Positions 24,793 through 35,498 of a DNA stretch of 54,741 bases are shown piece by piece (position 1 is the stretch's first letter; every line of letters begins with the position of its first letter). A model generated the notes under the pieces. It did no database searches and was not told where the DNA came from. It saw only the letters and a list, made by a program, of their open reading frames with translations. Source of the stretch: Bryobacter sp. (GTDB lineage: Bacteria > Acidobacteriota > Terriglobia > Bryobacterales > Bryobacteraceae); the NCBI GenBank assembly GCA_022843605.1, contig JALHNI010000027.1, positions 1 through 54,741 on the forward strand, read 5' to 3'. The translations under genes were made by a program, and so were the position numbers.

Positions 24793-26415
24793 ATGATGAT
24801 CCGTTATTGCCTATTTCTATTTGGCACCCTCGCTTTCGCGCAAAGCGGCGTGAAGCAGGCCGAAGCCGTAAACCGTTTGCTTGATGAAGTGGTAAAGAAC
24901 GAGCAGGAGTTTCTCGTTCGGATGCGCACGCTGAATCCGATTATTGAGACCTACTTACAAATGGATCCTGACGAAAGCAGCGAGGGTCCTTTGGATGACC
25001 AGTATTTTCTCGGGCGAGTGAGTCTGGACGAGGGAATTGGTTACGACTCTTTTCTTGATCAAGCAACTACCCGCCAGCGAGCGCACGGCAAGCAGATCGT
25101 CTTTAAGCCAGCCGGATTCGCGCAAATGATGATTGCCGATGCGACGAACTTCGACCGGCAGACTTACCGTTTCGAGTATGTGCGGCGCGAGTTTCTGGGC
25201 GAGGTGCGCTGCCTGGTGTTTGACGTTTCGCCTTTGGCGGAGAACGCGCCGGGGCGCTTCATCGGGCGGATTTGGGTGGAGGACCGCGAGCGAAGGATTG
25301 TGAGGCTGAACGGCAGCTTCACTCCGGCGAAGGTATCGCGGTGGAGTTCCAATGCGCAGTTATACTTCAATTTCGATAGTTGGCGCATTAATGTCTCTCC
25401 AGGACGCTGGGTACCGGCCTATGTCTATGTTGAGAACGCCAATCAGGCCGCGACGAAACAGCGCGTGCCGAGATTTAAAGCGCAAACGCGGTTCTGGGGC
25501 TACGACGTCGGTGTCGGAAGTAAGTTCAGCGAGCTCACGAGCATCCTGGTGGAATCAGAAACGGCGGTTGCCGATGCCGGTGGCACCAAGCAGAACTCGC
25601 CGCTGGAGAGTCAGCGGATGTGGGAGCGTCAGGCCGAAGAGAACGTGTTGGAGCGGTTGGACAAGGCAGGTTTGCTGGCGCCGAAGGGCGATGTCGACAA
25701 AGTGCTGAACGCGGTGGTGAATAACTTGCTGGCCACGAACGATCTGAACATCGATATCGAGTGCCGGGTATTAATGACGACTCCGCTCGAGACGTTTTCT
25801 GTCGGCCGGGCAATTGTGATCAGCCGTGGGTTGATCGATGTACTGCCGGATGAAGCGAGTTTGGCGATGGTGCTGGCGGGAGAGGTGGCGCACATTGCGT
25901 TGGGCCATCGGACAGAGACGCAATTTGCGTTCGCGAACCGGACGATGTTGACCGACGCGCAAGTGCTGAGTCGATTTCGCTTCCGGCGGCCCGAGGCGGA
26001 GGCCTATGCGGCGGGGAAGCGAGCGATCGAGTATCTCAAAAAGTCGCCCTATCAGGAGAAGTTGGGCAATGCCGGACTGTTTTTGAAGGCGCTCGCGGTG
26101 CGGGCGCCACGGTTGCCGGGTTTGATTCAGGCGAATCTGGGCAATCAGATGACGACGGGCGAGACCTTTGTCGGATTGAACGAACTGGCGCAGAAGGCTC
26201 CGGCTTTGGCGGAGGGGAGGATGGAACAGATTGCGGCCTTGCCCTTGGGCTCGCGAGTGAAAGCCGATCCGTGGTCGAACCAACTCACGCTGCTGAAAGC
26301 GCGGTCGGTGACGCTGTTGTCGGCACGGGAGAAGATGCCCTTTGAGGTGACGCCGTTTGTGCTGCACTTGACGCGGGCCGGCGCTCCCAAAAATTCGGGT
26401 TCGGCCGGCGAGTAG
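24793..26415 (+). CDS. Exported M48-like protein with a degenerate zinc motif
   Basis: 540 residues. ATG 24793 has GGAAGG 6 nt upstream; the in-frame ATG at 24787 abuts that Shine-Dalgarno. Signal peptide: MMIRYCLFLFGTLAFAQ. Residues about 20-260 form a beta-rich domain of no certain family (GRFIGRIWVEDRERRIVRL suggests an LolA/outer-membrane-sorting-like fold). The C-terminal half aligns with M48 peptidases (AIVISRGLIDVLPDEASLAM). The HExxH site reads G363-E-V-A-H367, so the first histidine ligand is glycine; a second zinc-side segment (RPEAEAYAAGKRAIEYL) is kept. It is therefore probably a non-catalytic M48 homologue. It is in an operon with a TonB-like protein. Confidence 0.75.
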   Translation: MMIRYCLFLFGTLAFAQSGVKQAEAVNRLLDEVVKNEQEFLVRMRTLNPIIETYLQMDPDESSEGPLDDQYFLGRVSLDEGIGYDSFLDQATTRQRAHGKQIVFKPAGFAQMMIADATNFDRQTYRFEYVRREFLGEVRCLVFDVSPLAENAPGRFIGRIWVEDRERRIVRLNGSFTPAKVSRWSSNAQLYFNFDSWRINVSPGRWVPAYVYVENANQAATKQRVPRFKAQTRFWGYDVGVGSKFSELTSILVESETAVADAGGTKQNSPLESQRMWERQAEENVLERLDKAGLLAPKGDVDKVLNAVVNNLLATNDLNIDIECRVLMTTPLETFSVGRAIVISRGLIDVLPDEASLAMVLAGEVAHIALGHRTETQFAFANRTMLTDAQVLSRFRFRRPEAEAYAAGKRAIEYLKKSPYQEKLGNAGLFLKALAVRAPRLPGLIQANLGNQMTTGETFVGLNELAQKAPALAEGRMEQIAALPLGSRVKADPWSNQLTLLKARSVTLLSAREKMPFEVTPFVLHLTRAGAPKNSGSAGE

Positions 26416-26433
26416 TTCTAGTATCCTTTCAGG

Positions 26434-26850
26434 ATGCCTGATCGCGATTTCACGGGGTTTAAGGAGAAACTGGCGGAGAGTCCGATAGCGGAGACTCAAG
26501 GTGTGCTGCTTGCTGTGCTCCAGGCGATCGGCACGGGAAACTTCGCCGCTCTGCCACAGTATTTGACCGACGATGTCGAACTGCACATTCACGGCTTTCC
26601 TGCGTTGGATGGACGGTGGTTGGGTTGTCCTGCTGTGGTGGCTGCGACTGCCTCAAACTATGCCAAGGTGACGGATCAGAAACCGCAGATTCGGGCGATG
26701 GTTGCCCAAGGGGAGGAGATCGCGTTGCGGTTTCACGAAACGGGCAGACTGGTGGAGTCGAATGACTCTTATGACTTGGACGTTGTGCTGTGGTGTACGT
26801 TCGTAGACGGCAAGATTCGGCGAATTGAAGAGTTCATCATTTCCCACTAA
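26434..26850 (+). CDS. SnoaL/NTF2-like protein
   Basis: 138 residues with the cone-shaped NTF2/SnoaL pattern: helical N-terminus with LLAVLQAIGTGNFAALPQYL, then strands DVELHIHGFPALDGRWLG, IALRFHETGRL and a final VDGKIRRIEEFI. No export signal. Family members are small-molecule isomerases, lyases or binding proteins, and the ligand cannot be told here. Its stop overlaps the stop of the convergent PIG-L gene (CTAA). TAGTAT sits 9 nt before the start codon. Confidence 0.8.
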   Translation: MPDRDFTGFKEKLAESPIAETQGVLLAVLQAIGTGNFAALPQYLTDDVELHIHGFPALDGRWLGCPAVVAATASNYAKVTDQKPQIRAMVAQGEEIALRFHETGRLVESNDSYDLDVVLWCTFVDGKIRRIEEFIISH

Positions 26851-27788
26851 GCGCGAACGGCGTTCTTTCGGATGTAGCTTTCCACTGGGTCTGCCGCGGG
26901 GCCGATGTAGTGGAAGGGCTCGGCGAAGGCCAGCGAATGCGCGGCGCCGGTTTGGCGATCACGTTCAAGCACAAACTCACGAATGTAATTGCGATTGGCG
27001 GCAACGTCGTCATTGCCGAGTAACGGTAGCTTGAGGCCTTCCTTTGCCAGGCGGGCCTTTAATTGAGCACCTGCCTCACCGGCCGGACCTTGCGCTTTGT
27101 TTTGGAGTAGTACGTCGATTTTGCGCTCCACTTCGGCGCTGGTGTCCACGATGCGGTTGACGCGCTGCTGGAAGCGGGCAAAATAATACTTCTCCTGCAC
27201 ACTGTGCGGCTTCAGGCCGGCCGCGAAGTGTTCGGGATAGTCCTTGGTTCCGCCAGCCGTCCAACAGGCCGCTTCGATGCAATCCGAACTGACGTAGTGG
27301 TCGGGGTTTTCCTCGTAATGGCCCCAGGGATCGTAGGTGATGACCGTATCCACCTTGAGCAGGCGGAAGATGAAGACGAGGCGGCAGCGAAGTTCGGCGC
27401 GGGATACGGAGTCCATCCAATGGTTGTTGTAGTTCAGGTCGAAGATGCGCTGTAAACCCATGGCCTTGGCGACGGCCTGGTTGTCGCGCTCATTGGCGAG
27501 AACCGTTTCGCCCACGGAACCTGGCCCAGCCATATCGTCGTTGGTGATGCGAATCAGATGGCCGGTGTAGCCTTCGCGAATCAGTTTGGTGATGGTGCCG
27601 GCGGCGAAGATGGGCAAGTCGTCAGAATGCGGCTGAATGGCGGCAAGAACCTTGCCTTTGTGCGGCTGGCCCGCCTGGGATCGCTCGATGACGAGCCCGC
27701 CGTGCTCCTCTCGTGAGTAGACCTCGTTCGGTCCGCCTTGCATGGCGAAGGCTCCGGTGCTGGTGGCAAAAAAGGATCGTCGGCGCAT
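26847..27788 (-). CDS. Tat-exported PIG-L (LmbE-like) deacetylase
   Basis: 313 residues from the ATG at 27788 (an alternative ATG is at 27800). It opens with a twin-arginine leader (MRRRSFFATSTGAFA). The PIG-L metal motif is IQPHSDDLPIFAAG (His-x-Asp-Asp in place of the usual HPDDE), with a second site ENPDHYVSSD. Such enzymes remove N-acetyl groups from sugars such as GlcNAc conjugates. Periplasmic location follows from the leader. It is divergent from the DUF3291 gene; their start codons are about 20 bp apart, so their promoters must overlap. Confidence 0.85.
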   Translation of the reverse strand: MRRRSFFATSTGAFAMQGGPNEVYSREEHGGLVIERSQAGQPHKGKVLAAIQPHSDDLPIFAAGTITKLIREGYTGHLIRITNDDMAGPGSVGETVLANERDNQAVAKAMGLQRIFDLNYNNHWMDSVSRAELRCRLVFIFRLLKVDTVITYDPWGHYEENPDHYVSSDCIEAACWTAGGTKDYPEHFAAGLKPHSVQEKYYFARFQQRVNRIVDTSAEVERKIDVLLQNKAQGPAGEAGAQLKARLAKEGLKLPLLGNDDVAANRNYIREFVLERDRQTGAAHSLAFAEPFHYIGPAADPVESYIRKNAVRA

Positions 27789-27806
27789 TCCTCTTATCAT
27801 GCATCT

Positions 27807-28601
27807 ATGTGGAACCACTTGGCGCAGTTCAACCTGGCTCGGATTCAGGCGCCGCTGGACGATCCGAAGATGTTCGAGTATGTGCGGGCAATTCCGGTAC
27901 TGAACCAATTGGGAGAGGAAAGCGCCGGGTTCGTATGGCGTTCCGGCGAGAGCGGCTTGGATCCAGCGGATCCGATGGTGTTACCGACGCTGTCGGTGTG
28001 GGAGGGCCCCGAGGCCTTACGGAGGTTTGTCTACCAGAGTGGCCATACGGAGATCATGAGGCGGCGAGACGAGTGGCTGTTGCCTTTGGGCAGGACGAGT
28101 CTGGTGCTTTGGTGGGTGCCCGCGGGGCATCGGCCGACGCTTGCGGAAGCGCAGGCTCGGCTCGCTCATCTGGCTGAGCATGGGCCGACGCCGGTGGCAT
28201 TCTCGTTTGCGGCGCCGTTTGGCGCTCCAGCCGCGCCTGAAGGAGAAGAGGGTCCAGGGCCGGGCTGGACTTACGAAGGCCGGGTCTTTGGCTTGGTGGA
28301 GAATACGGACAACGGCGATAACCGGCCCGGCGTGAGCTTCCACTACCGGCAGGAGGGCAGTCGCGTCTGGGCGACTTACGAAGGTGGCGCCGTCCGTTTC
28401 GGATCGCTGGTGGCTCGCGTGGATTCGGCCGGCCGGCTCGACATGCGGTACCAGCATTGGGGACCCGCGGGCATTCGCACCGGGAAGTGTCGTTCTACGC
28501 CGGAGTGGCTGGAGGATGGACGGCTGCGATTGCATGAAGAGTGGCAGTGGACGAATGGCGATGGCACGGCTGGCCGAGGAGTGATTGAAGAGCGCGGTTG
28601 A
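27807..28601 (+). CDS. DUF3291 domain fused to a small beta-barrel domain
   Basis: 264 residues from ATG 27807. Residues 1-140 fit DUF3291 (HLAQFNLARIQAPLDDPKMF; SVWEGPEALRRFVYQSGHTE; LVLWWVPAGHRPTLAEAQ), a dimeric alpha/beta-barrel fold related to monooxygenase-like proteins. Residues about 160-264 fit the short family often mislabelled 'N-acetylglutamate synthase' (YEGRVFGLVENTDNGDN; FHYRQEGSRVWATYEGGAV; DMRYQHWG; CRSTPEWLEDGRLRLHEEWQ). I know both as separate proteins, so this is a fusion. Biochemical role unknown. TATCAT lies 6 nt before the ATG and there is no Shine-Dalgarno. Confidence 0.78.
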   Translation: MWNHLAQFNLARIQAPLDDPKMFEYVRAIPVLNQLGEESAGFVWRSGESGLDPADPMVLPTLSVWEGPEALRRFVYQSGHTEIMRRRDEWLLPLGRTSLVLWWVPAGHRPTLAEAQARLAHLAEHGPTPVAFSFAAPFGAPAAPEGEEGPGPGWTYEGRVFGLVENTDNGDNRPGVSFHYRQEGSRVWATYEGGAVRFGSLVARVDSAGRLDMRYQHWGPAGIRTGKCRSTPEWLEDGRLRLHEEWQWTNGDGTAGRGVIEERG

Positions 28602-28632
28602 CGCGTGCCCCCGATCCGCGATTCAATTGGGC

Positions 28633-29915
28633 ATGCACCGCCGCAACCTTCTTCGCGCGGCGGCCACGTTCGCCGCTGCATTCCAAAATAACGCCATTTC
28701 TCAGGCTCAAGCCGCCGCTCAGGGGACTTGGGGCCAACCCGCCGATACGGTCGCCCGTGATGAGGACTTCTGGCTGAATATCCGCCATGCCTTCACCGTA
28801 GATCGCAACATGATCAATCTGAACAATGGTGGCGTGAGCCCGTCGCCGAAGATCGTGATGGAGACTGAGAAACGCTATCTCGAGATCTCTAACATGGGTC
28901 CGGCCTATTACATGTGGCGGATTCTGGGGCCCGAATTGGAAGTCGTCCGGCGACGGCTGGCTCAGAGTTTTGGCTGCGATACGGAAGAGATTGCCATCAC
29001 GCGCAATGCCAGCGAAGCACTCGAGACGGTGCAGTTGGGGATGAACTTGAAGTCGGGCGATGAAATTCTCACGACGAATCAGGACTATCCGCGTATGCTG
29101 ACGACCTGGGGACAGCGGGCTCGTCGTGAGGGCTTGGTGCTCAAGCAGATTCCGTTCGCGGTACCTGTAGCGAAGATGGATGACCTGTACACCATGTTCG
29201 AACGGGCGATTACGCCAAAGACCAAGGTGATTCACATCTGCCACATCACCAACCGGACGGGACAGATATTTCCGGTGAAGAAGATTTGTCAGATGGCGCG
29301 GTCACGGGCATTGAGACGGTGATTGACGGCGCGCATGCCTTCGGACAATTTCCCTTTACGCGCGACGAACTCGATTGCGACTACTACGGCACGAGTCTGC
29401 ATAAGTGGATTTTGGCGCCCATCGGTACGGGCATGCTGTACGTGCGTAAGAACAAGATCGACAAGATCTGGCCGCTGATGGCGGCGCCGGAATCGATGAC
29501 GTCGAATATTCGAAAGTTTGAGGAGATCGGCACGCACCCGGCATCCCAACGCAATTCGATTACTGAGGCGGTGACTTTCCATGAGTCGATCGGTTCGGAG
29601 CGAAAGGCGGCCCGGTTCCGCTATCTTCGGAAGCGTTGGTCAAATCGTTTGCGTGAATTGCCCGGGGTGAAGTTACTGACGAGCGAGGATCCGGAACAGA
29701 GCTGCGCGATCGGCTTTGTCTCGGTAGGTGGTTTCGACGCGGCGGCGTTGTCGAACCACTTACTCGAGAAGCATCGGATTTTCACGGTACCGGTGACGAC
29801 CGAAGGCGAGTATTCGGGCTTACGAATTACGCCGAACGTCTATACGACGCTCGAGGAGATCGATAGCTTTGCCAACGTGATGGAGAAGATCGTGAAGGCA
29901 AAAAAGCTGGTCTAG
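28633..29915 (+). pseudogene. Class V aminotransferase interrupted by a frameshift
   Basis: Two overlapping frames together encode one PLP-dependent aminotransferase of the class V (isopenicillin-N-epimerase-like) family with a Tat-like leader (MHRRNLLRAAATFAAAF). The first frame runs 28633-29322 and covers NNGGVSPSPKIV, ITRNASEALE and TNRTGQIFPVKKICQMARSR. The second continues GIETVIDGAHAFGQF and contains the PLP lysine in SLHKWILAPIGTGML, to 29915. Inserting one G in the GGG at 29306-29308 restores a single frame, so a one-base deletion is the simplest cause. Without repair the first product lacks the lysine. Either a real mutation or an assembly error. The stop overlaps the carB stop at CTAG. 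Confidence 0.9.
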
Positions 29916-32900
29916 GTTACCTGGGCCGGTGCGTGGATCTCCTGGAGATTCCAGACGCGGATGGGGTCGCGGCGGCGGGAGGTGAAGGCCTCCACCGCGG
30001 CCTTGGCTCCACTGATCGTTGTGACGCAGGGTACGCGATGGGTGAGGGAGGCGCGGCGCAGAGCCTTTTCGTCGCTGAAGCTGACGGCGCTGGACGTCGT
30101 GTAGATGATCAATTGGACCTTGCCGGCTTTGAGTAAGTCGACCGCGTTGGGGCGGCCTTCGTTTACTTTGAAGACGACCTTGGGCTTGAGGCCGGCTGAC
30201 TTCAGCACGGCCGCGGTGCCGCGGGTCGCCGCGAGTTCAAAGCCTAACTCCGCGAAGCGTTTGCCGATTTCGACCGCATCCTGCTTGTGGCGGTCGCTGA
30301 CGCTCATGAAGATGCAGCCCGAGGAAGGTAGCGGCGTGCCGGCGCTCAATTGAGCCTTGGCAAAGGCCTCGCCAAAGTTGGCACCAACGCCCATCACTTC
30401 GCCGGTAGAACGCATTTCCGGCCCGAGAGCCGGGTCTACGCCGGGAAACTTCGCAAACGGGAACACCGGCGACTTCACGAAGAATTGCGGCACCGGCAGG
30501 ACGCCAGATGTTTGTCCGTGAGTGAGATGGGCGAGTTCCTTGAGCTTCTTGCCGAGCATCAAGCCGACCGCCACCTTCGGCAGCGGAACGCCTGTGGCCT
30601 TGCTGACGTAGGGTACAGTGCGCGACGCGCGTGGGTTGACCTCGAGGACATAGACCGTGCCGTCCTTGATGGCGTACTGCACGTTCATCAGACCGATGAC
30701 GCGCAGACCACGGGCCAGTTTCACGGTGTAATCTTCGATCTGTTGGCGCTCGCTGGCGCCGAGCGAGATGGGGGGCAGGACGCAAGAGCTATCTCCGGAG
30801 TGGATACCGGCCTCTTCGATGTGTTCCATGACGCCGGCGATGAGAACATCGTCGCCATCGGACAAGCAGTCGACGTCCACTTCGACGGCGTCTTCAAGGA
30901 AACGGTCAATCAGAATCGGGCGATCCTGCGAGAAGTGAACGGCTTCGCGCATGTACTTGCGCACCGTGTCTTCTTCATAAGCGATCACCATGGCGCGTCC
31001 GCCCAACACGTAGCTGGGCCGCACCAGTACGGGATAGCCAATCTCGCGGGCGGCGTCGACGGCTTGCTGTTCGCTGCGCGCGGTGCGATTAGCGGGGGAG
31101 GGAATGCCCAACTCGTCGAGCAGGGCGCCGAAGAGCTTGCGGTCTTCAGCCAAATCGATGTCTTCGGGCTGCGTGCCAATTACGGTGACGCCATGCGCTT
31201 TCAATGGAATTGAGAGGTTGAGCGGAGTTTGTCCACCGAACTGCACGATCGCGCCATCGGGTTTTTCCTTGTCCTGAATGTTCAGTACATCTTCGAGGGT
31301 GAGCGGTTCGAAGTACAGGCGATCGGAGGTATCGTAATCCGTTGATACGGTTTCCGGATTGCAGTTCACCATGATCGACTCGACGCCGAACTCCTGTAAG
31401 GCGTAAGAGGCATGGCAGCAGGCGTAGTCGAACTCGATGCCTTGCCCGATGCGGTTGGGGCCGGCGCCGAGGATCATGACTTTCTTACGGCTGGACGGCT
31501 CAGCTTCGCACTCGCTTTCGTAACTTGAGTACAAGTAAGGCGTGAAGCTTTCGAATTCCGCAGCGCAGGTGTCGACGCGGTTGTAAATGGCTTCAATGCC
31601 GAGCGACTTACGATACTCACGAACCCGATCAGGATCGGCGTTCACCTTGCGGGCGATGGTGACGTCGGAGATGCCGTTGCGTTTCGCCCGGCGTAACTCC
31701 GTCTTCGAGATATCTTCCAGCTTACGGCCCGCAAAGGACTTTTCTTCCGCTACGATTTCGGCGATCTGTCGCAAGAACCAGGGATCGATCTGCGTGAGTT
31801 CCTGCACATCCTCGACAGTACGGCCCTGCTCAAAGGCAAAGCGGATGTAACCGAGGCGTTCAGGAGTGGCCGTAATTAGGCGCGTGTTGATCAGGGCGGG
31901 ATCGAAGACTTCAGCGGAGGCACTCTTGCCGGTTTCGAGCGAGCGGATCGCCTTGCCGAGCGATTGCTTAAAGGTGCGGCCCATGGCCATCACTTCGCCG
32001 ACGCTTTTCATCTGGGTGCCGAGCGTGGACTCGGCGCCCGGAAACTTCTCGAACTGCCAACGGGGAATCTTGGTGACGACGTAATCGATGGTGGGTTCGA
32101 AGCAAGCGGGCGTCAGGCGGGTGATGTCGTTCTTGATCTCGTCCAATCGATAGCCAACTGCGAGCTTGGCGGCGATTTTGGCGATGGGGAAGCCGGTGGC
32201 CTTCGAAGCCAGTGCCGAACTGCGTGAGACGCGCGGGTTCATCTCGACGACGACCATGCGGCCGTCGGCGGGGTTGATGGCGAACTGGACATTGGAGCCG
32301 CCGGTGTCGACGCCAATTTCGCGGAGCACGGCGAGCGCGGCGTCGCGCAGCATCTGGTACTCGCGGTCGGTGAGGGTTTGGGCGGGCGCGACGGTGATGG
32401 AGTCGCCGGTGTGGACGCCCATGGGGTCAAAGTTTTCGATCGAGCAGACGATGATGCAGTTGTCGGCGAGATCGCGCATCACCTCGAGCTCGAACTCTTT
32501 CCAGCCGAGGACGCTCTCTTCGGCCAGCACTTCGCCGACCGGCGACAGTTCCAGGCCGCGGCCCAGAATTTCGTGCAAATCTTCCAGGTTGTAAGCGATG
32601 CCGCCGCCCGAGCCGCCCATGGTGAAGCTGGGCCGCAGAATCATCGGGAAGCCGATGCGTTCAGCGAAACGGATGCCGCCTTCAATGTCGGTGAGCAGCA
32701 TGGAGGTCGGCGTGGCGAGCCCGATCTTGCGCATGGCGTCCTTGAAGAGCAGCCGGTCTTCGGCTTTCTTGATGGCGTCGATTTTGGCGCCAATCAACTC
32801 GACTCCGTACTGCTCCAGCACGCCGGCTTCGGCGAGCGCGACCGACAGGTTCAGCGCAGTTTGGCCGCCGACGGTGGAGAGCAAGGCATCGGGTCGCTCG

Positions 32901-33139
32901 CGGCGGATGACTTCCGTGGCGTACTCGACGGTGAGGGGTTCGACGTAGGTGCGGTCGGCGATCTCGGGGTCCGTCATGATGGTGGCGGGATTCGAGTTGA
33001 TCAGCACCACTTCGTAGCCGTCGGCCTTCAGTACCTTGCAGGCCTGGGTGCCGGAATAGTCGAATTCGCAGGCCTGGCCGATGACGATGGGGCCGGAGCC
33101 GATGATCAGAATGCGTTTGAGGTCGTTGCGCCGGGGCAT
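29912..33139 (-). CDS. carB: Carbamoyl-phosphate synthase large subunit
   Basis: 1075 residues, full length. It makes carbamoyl phosphate from bicarbonate, ammonia delivered by CarA, and two ATP, for arginine and pyrimidine synthesis. Both ATP-grasp halves are complete (first: [20 protein letters not shown] and GGQTALNLS; second: [20 protein letters not shown] and GGQTPLNLS), and the C-terminal MGS-like regulatory domain is present (residues about 940-1070). Start ATG 33139 lies one base after the carA stop, so the pair is an operon. No sign of degeneration. Confidence 0.97.
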   Translation of the reverse strand: MPRRNDLKRILIIGSGPIVIGQACEFDYSGTQACKVLKADGYEVVLINSNPATIMTDPEIADRTYVEPLTVEYATEVIRRERPDALLSTVGGQTALNLSVALAEAGVLEQYGVELIGAKIDAIKKAEDRLLFKDAMRKIGLATPTSMLLTDIEGGIRFAERIGFPMILRPSFTMGGSGGGIAYNLEDLHEILGRGLELSPVGEVLAEESVLGWKEFELEVMRDLADNCIIVCSIENFDPMGVHTGDSITVAPAQTLTDREYQMLRDAALAVLREIGVDTGGSNVQFAINPADGRMVVVEMNPRVSRSSALASKATGFPIAKIAAKLAVGYRLDEIKNDITRLTPACFEPTIDYVVTKIPRWQFEKFPGAESTLGTQMKSVGEVMAMGRTFKQSLGKAIRSLETGKSASAEVFDPALINTRLITATPERLGYIRFAFEQGRTVEDVQELTQIDPWFLRQIAEIVAEEKSFAGRKLEDISKTELRRAKRNGISDVTIARKVNADPDRVREYRKSLGIEAIYNRVDTCAAEFESFTPYLYSSYESECEAEPSSRKKVMILGAGPNRIGQGIEFDYACCHASYALQEFGVESIMVNCNPETVSTDYDTSDRLYFEPLTLEDVLNIQDKEKPDGAIVQFGGQTPLNLSIPLKAHGVTVIGTQPEDIDLAEDRKLFGALLDELGIPSPANRTARSEQQAVDAAREIGYPVLVRPSYVLGGRAMVIAYEEDTVRKYMREAVHFSQDRPILIDRFLEDAVEVDVDCLSDGDDVLIAGVMEHIEEAGIHSGDSSCVLPPISLGASERQQIEDYTVKLARGLRVIGLMNVQYAIKDGTVYVLEVNPRASRTVPYVSKATGVPLPKVAVGLMLGKKLKELAHLTHGQTSGVLPVPQFFVKSPVFPFAKFPGVDPALGPEMRSTGEVMGVGANFGEAFAKAQLSAGTPLPSSGCIFMSVSDRHKQDAVEIGKRFAELGFELAATRGTAAVLKSAGLKPKVVFKVNEGRPNAVDLLKAGKVQLIIYTTSSAVSFSDEKALRRASLTHRVPCVTTISGAKAAVEAFTSRRRDPIRVWNLQEIHAPAQVT

Positions 33140-33140
33140 G

Positions 33141-34274
33141 CTAAGCCTTCTTCCATTCGCGCATCATGCGAGCGAAATCGTCAAAGAGATACTGGGAATC
33201 GTGCGGGCCGGGTGAGCCTTCAGGATGATACTGCACGCAGAATGCCGGGTAATCCCGGTGGCGGAAGCCTTCGAGTGTCTGGTCGTTCAAGTTGATGTGG
33301 GTGAGTTCAATCTGGTTCTGGTTGAGCGACTCGGGATCGACGGCGAACCCATGGTTTTGCACGGTGATTTCGACTTTGTTGGTTTGCCGATTCAGCACCG
33401 GATGATTGCCGCCACGATGGCCAAACTTGAGTTTGTAGGTCTTGCCGCCGAGGGCCAGTCCCATAATCTGATGTCCCAGACAGATGCCGAACATGGGCAC
33501 TTTACCCATGAGGCTACTGATCTGCCGGGCCTGGAATTCGAGCGGCTCGGGATCGCCAGGGCCGTTGGAGAGAAAGACCCCATCCGGATTCATCGCGAGA
33601 ACGTCTTCGGCCGAAGTGCCGGCGGGAACGACAGTGAGCTTTGCCCCAACGTGGGCCAGACAACGCAGAATGTTGCGTTTGATGCCGAAATCGTAGGCGA
33701 CCACGTTGAACGTGGGTTCGGTGACGGGCTTGAGGAGTTCGGAGGGCGAGGCAGGTTGCATCGGCTCCGTCCATGGGTATTGCTGTTTGGTGCTGACGCG
33801 GGTGGCCAGGTCCAGGCCGGCCATCGACGGAATCAGTTTGGCGCGCGCGATAAGGTCCTTGGGATCGGCACCAGGCATCGTGGAGAGAATGCCGCGCAAT
33901 GCGCCTTTGGTCCGCAGGCGACGCACCAAGGCGCGGGTATCGATCTCGGCGCTGGCCGGGATCTTGTGCCGTTTGAGGTAATCGTCGGCGTCCTGCTGAG
34001 ACCGCCAATTGCTGGCGTCGCTCACTTCACGTACGAGCAACCCTTCGATGAACGGGCGCTTGGCTTCATCGTCGAGGTCGTTGGTGCCGTAGTTCCCGAT
34101 TTGAGGATTGGTGAGACAAACGATCTGCCCGGCATAGGAGGGATCGGTAAAAATTTCCTGGTATCCCGTGAGAGAAGTATTGAAAACAACCTCTCCTTGA
34201 CTCTCAGCGGGCGCACCAAAACCGAGGCCTTCGAAGATGGTTCCATCTTCCAGGGCGAGGATGGCTGTGTTCAA
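33141..34274 (-). CDS. carA: Carbamoyl-phosphate synthase small (glutaminase) subunit
   Basis: 377 residues. It releases ammonia from glutamine and channels it to CarB. N-terminal CPSase domain ([36 protein letters not shown]), C-terminal class I amidotransferase with the nucleophile in [11 protein letters not shown] and the catalytic His in [11 protein letters not shown]. The start is an unusual TTG (34274), supported by a strong AAGGAG Shine-Dalgarno 8 nt upstream. It is divergent from metX with an 84-bp gap in which I see no clear promoter or PyrR-type attenuator. Confidence 0.96.
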   Translation of the reverse strand: MNTAILALEDGTIFEGLGFGAPAESQGEVVFNTSLTGYQEIFTDPSYAGQIVCLTNPQIGNYGTNDLDDEAKRPFIEGLLVREVSDASNWRSQQDADDYLKRHKIPASAEIDTRALVRRLRTKGALRGILSTMPGADPKDLIARAKLIPSMAGLDLATRVSTKQQYPWTEPMQPASPSELLKPVTEPTFNVVAYDFGIKRNILRCLAHVGAKLTVVPAGTSAEDVLAMNPDGVFLSNGPGDPEPLEFQARQISSLMGKVPMFGICLGHQIMGLALGGKTYKLKFGHRGGNHPVLNRQTNKVEITVQNHGFAVDPESLNQNQIELTHINLNDQTLEGFRHRDYPAFCVQYHPEGSPGPHDSQYLFDDFARMMREWKKA

Positions 34275-34358
34275 CCGTAGCTCTCCTTATCGCGTAGGGG
34301 GGGATTTTTTCTAAGTTAGCACACTGAGTTCACGGCTGGGCCCAGGAGGCGATAAACT

Positions 34359-35498
34359 ATGGATATTCCTTCCTCGATGGTCGTTGAAACACAAATAGTC
34401 ACTTTTCCCTCCTTGGCCCTGGATTGCGGCGTCACTTTGTCGCCAGTCGATTGTGCCTACGAGACTTACGGCGAATTGAACGCGGCGCGGACGAACGCTA
34501 TTCTGGTGTGCCACGCGTTTTCCGGCGACGCGCACGCGGCCGGTATCAGCAAGGAGGATGGCCGTCCGGGCTGGTGGGAAGACATGGTGGGGCCGGGCCT
34601 CGCCTTCGACACGGACAAGTATTTCGTGATTTGCGCGAACGTCCTGGGCGGCTGCCGCGGGACGACCGGGCCGGGCAGCATCAACCCGATCACCAAGGCG
34701 CCGTTCGCCATGACCTTTCCCGTGGTCACGATCAATGACATGGTGCGGCTACAAAAGCTGCTAATTGACCACCTGGGCATTACGCGGCTGTTGAGCGTCT
34801 CCGGTGGCTCAATGGGAGGCATGCAGACTCTGGCCTGGGCCGTCCTGTTCCCGGATGCGGTGGCCAGTGTGATCCCCATCGCGACAACGTCGCGCCACAG
34901 TGCACAGCAAATCGCCTTCAACGAGGTGGGCCGGCAGAGCATTATGAGCGATCCGGACTGGCTTGACGGTGGCTACTACGGCTTGAAGCCGCCCAAGCGC
35001 GGTCTGGCGGTGGCCCGCATGGTGGGTCACATCACGTACATGAGTGACGACTCGATGAAGGAAAAGTTCGGGCGGCGGCTACGTCAGCGGGCCGAACTCG
35101 GCTACGACTTCTCGGCGGAGTTCGAGGTGGAGAGCTACCTGCGGTACCGGGGCAGCCAGTTCGTCGACCGCTTTGACGCCAACTCATATCTCTACATCAC
35201 CAAGGCCATGGACTATTTCGATCTGGCGGCCGGGCACGCTTCACTGGGTGCCGCCTTTGAGGCGACTCGGGCTCGTTTCCTGGTGATTAGTTTCACCTCC
35301 GATTGGCTGTATCCGACCTACCAGTCGTTGGAAATCGTGAGCGCCCTGCGCGGCCGTAACCGGGACGTCGCGTACTGCGAACTGCCCTCTACCTACGGCC
35401 ACGATGCCTTCCTGCTGGAGGTGGAAGAGCAAACGGACCTAGTGCGCGGATTCCTGGATCGCACGTTCCGCAATGTGAGCCGGAAGGTGGCTTCATGA
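34359..35498 (+). CDS. metX: Homoserine O-acyltransferase
   Basis: 379 residues, alpha/beta-hydrolase fold. It activates homoserine with acetyl-CoA (or succinyl-CoA) for methionine synthesis. The oxyanion region [14 protein letters not shown], nucleophile elbow SGGSMGGMQ, catalytic Asp near the TSDWLYP segment and His in YGHDAFLLE are all present. AGGAGG lies 9 nt before the ATG. It is coupled to metW by an ATGA overlap. Acetyl versus succinyl preference cannot be decided by eye. No SAM riboswitch is seen in the short leader. Confidence 0.95.
   Translation: MDIPSSMVVETQIVTFPSLALDCGVTLSPVDCAYETYGELNAARTNAILVCHAFSGDAHAAGISKEDGRPGWWEDMVGPGLAFDTDKYFVICANVLGGCRGTTGPGSINPITKAPFAMTFPVVTINDMVRLQKLLIDHLGITRLLSVSGGSMGGMQTLAWAVLFPDAVASVIPIATTSRHSAQQIAFNEVGRQSIMSDPDWLDGGYYGLKPPKRGLAVARMVGHITYMSDDSMKEKFGRRLRQRAELGYDFSAEFEVESYLRYRGSQFVDRFDANSYLYITKAMDYFDLAAGHASLGAAFEATRARFLVISFTSDWLYPTYQSLEIVSALRGRNRDVAYCELPSTYGHDAFLLEVEEQTDLVRGFLDRTFRNVSRKVAS

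Noticed and set aside
32378..33295. A 305-codon open frame opposite the 5' part of carB
   Set aside because: Antisense shadow of a highly conserved enzyme gene; the product is Gly/Asp-rich with no motif.
34275..34358. SAM riboswitch or PyrR attenuator between carA and metX
   Set aside because: The gap is only 84 bp and contains neither the conserved cores of these elements nor an intrinsic terminator for either gene.
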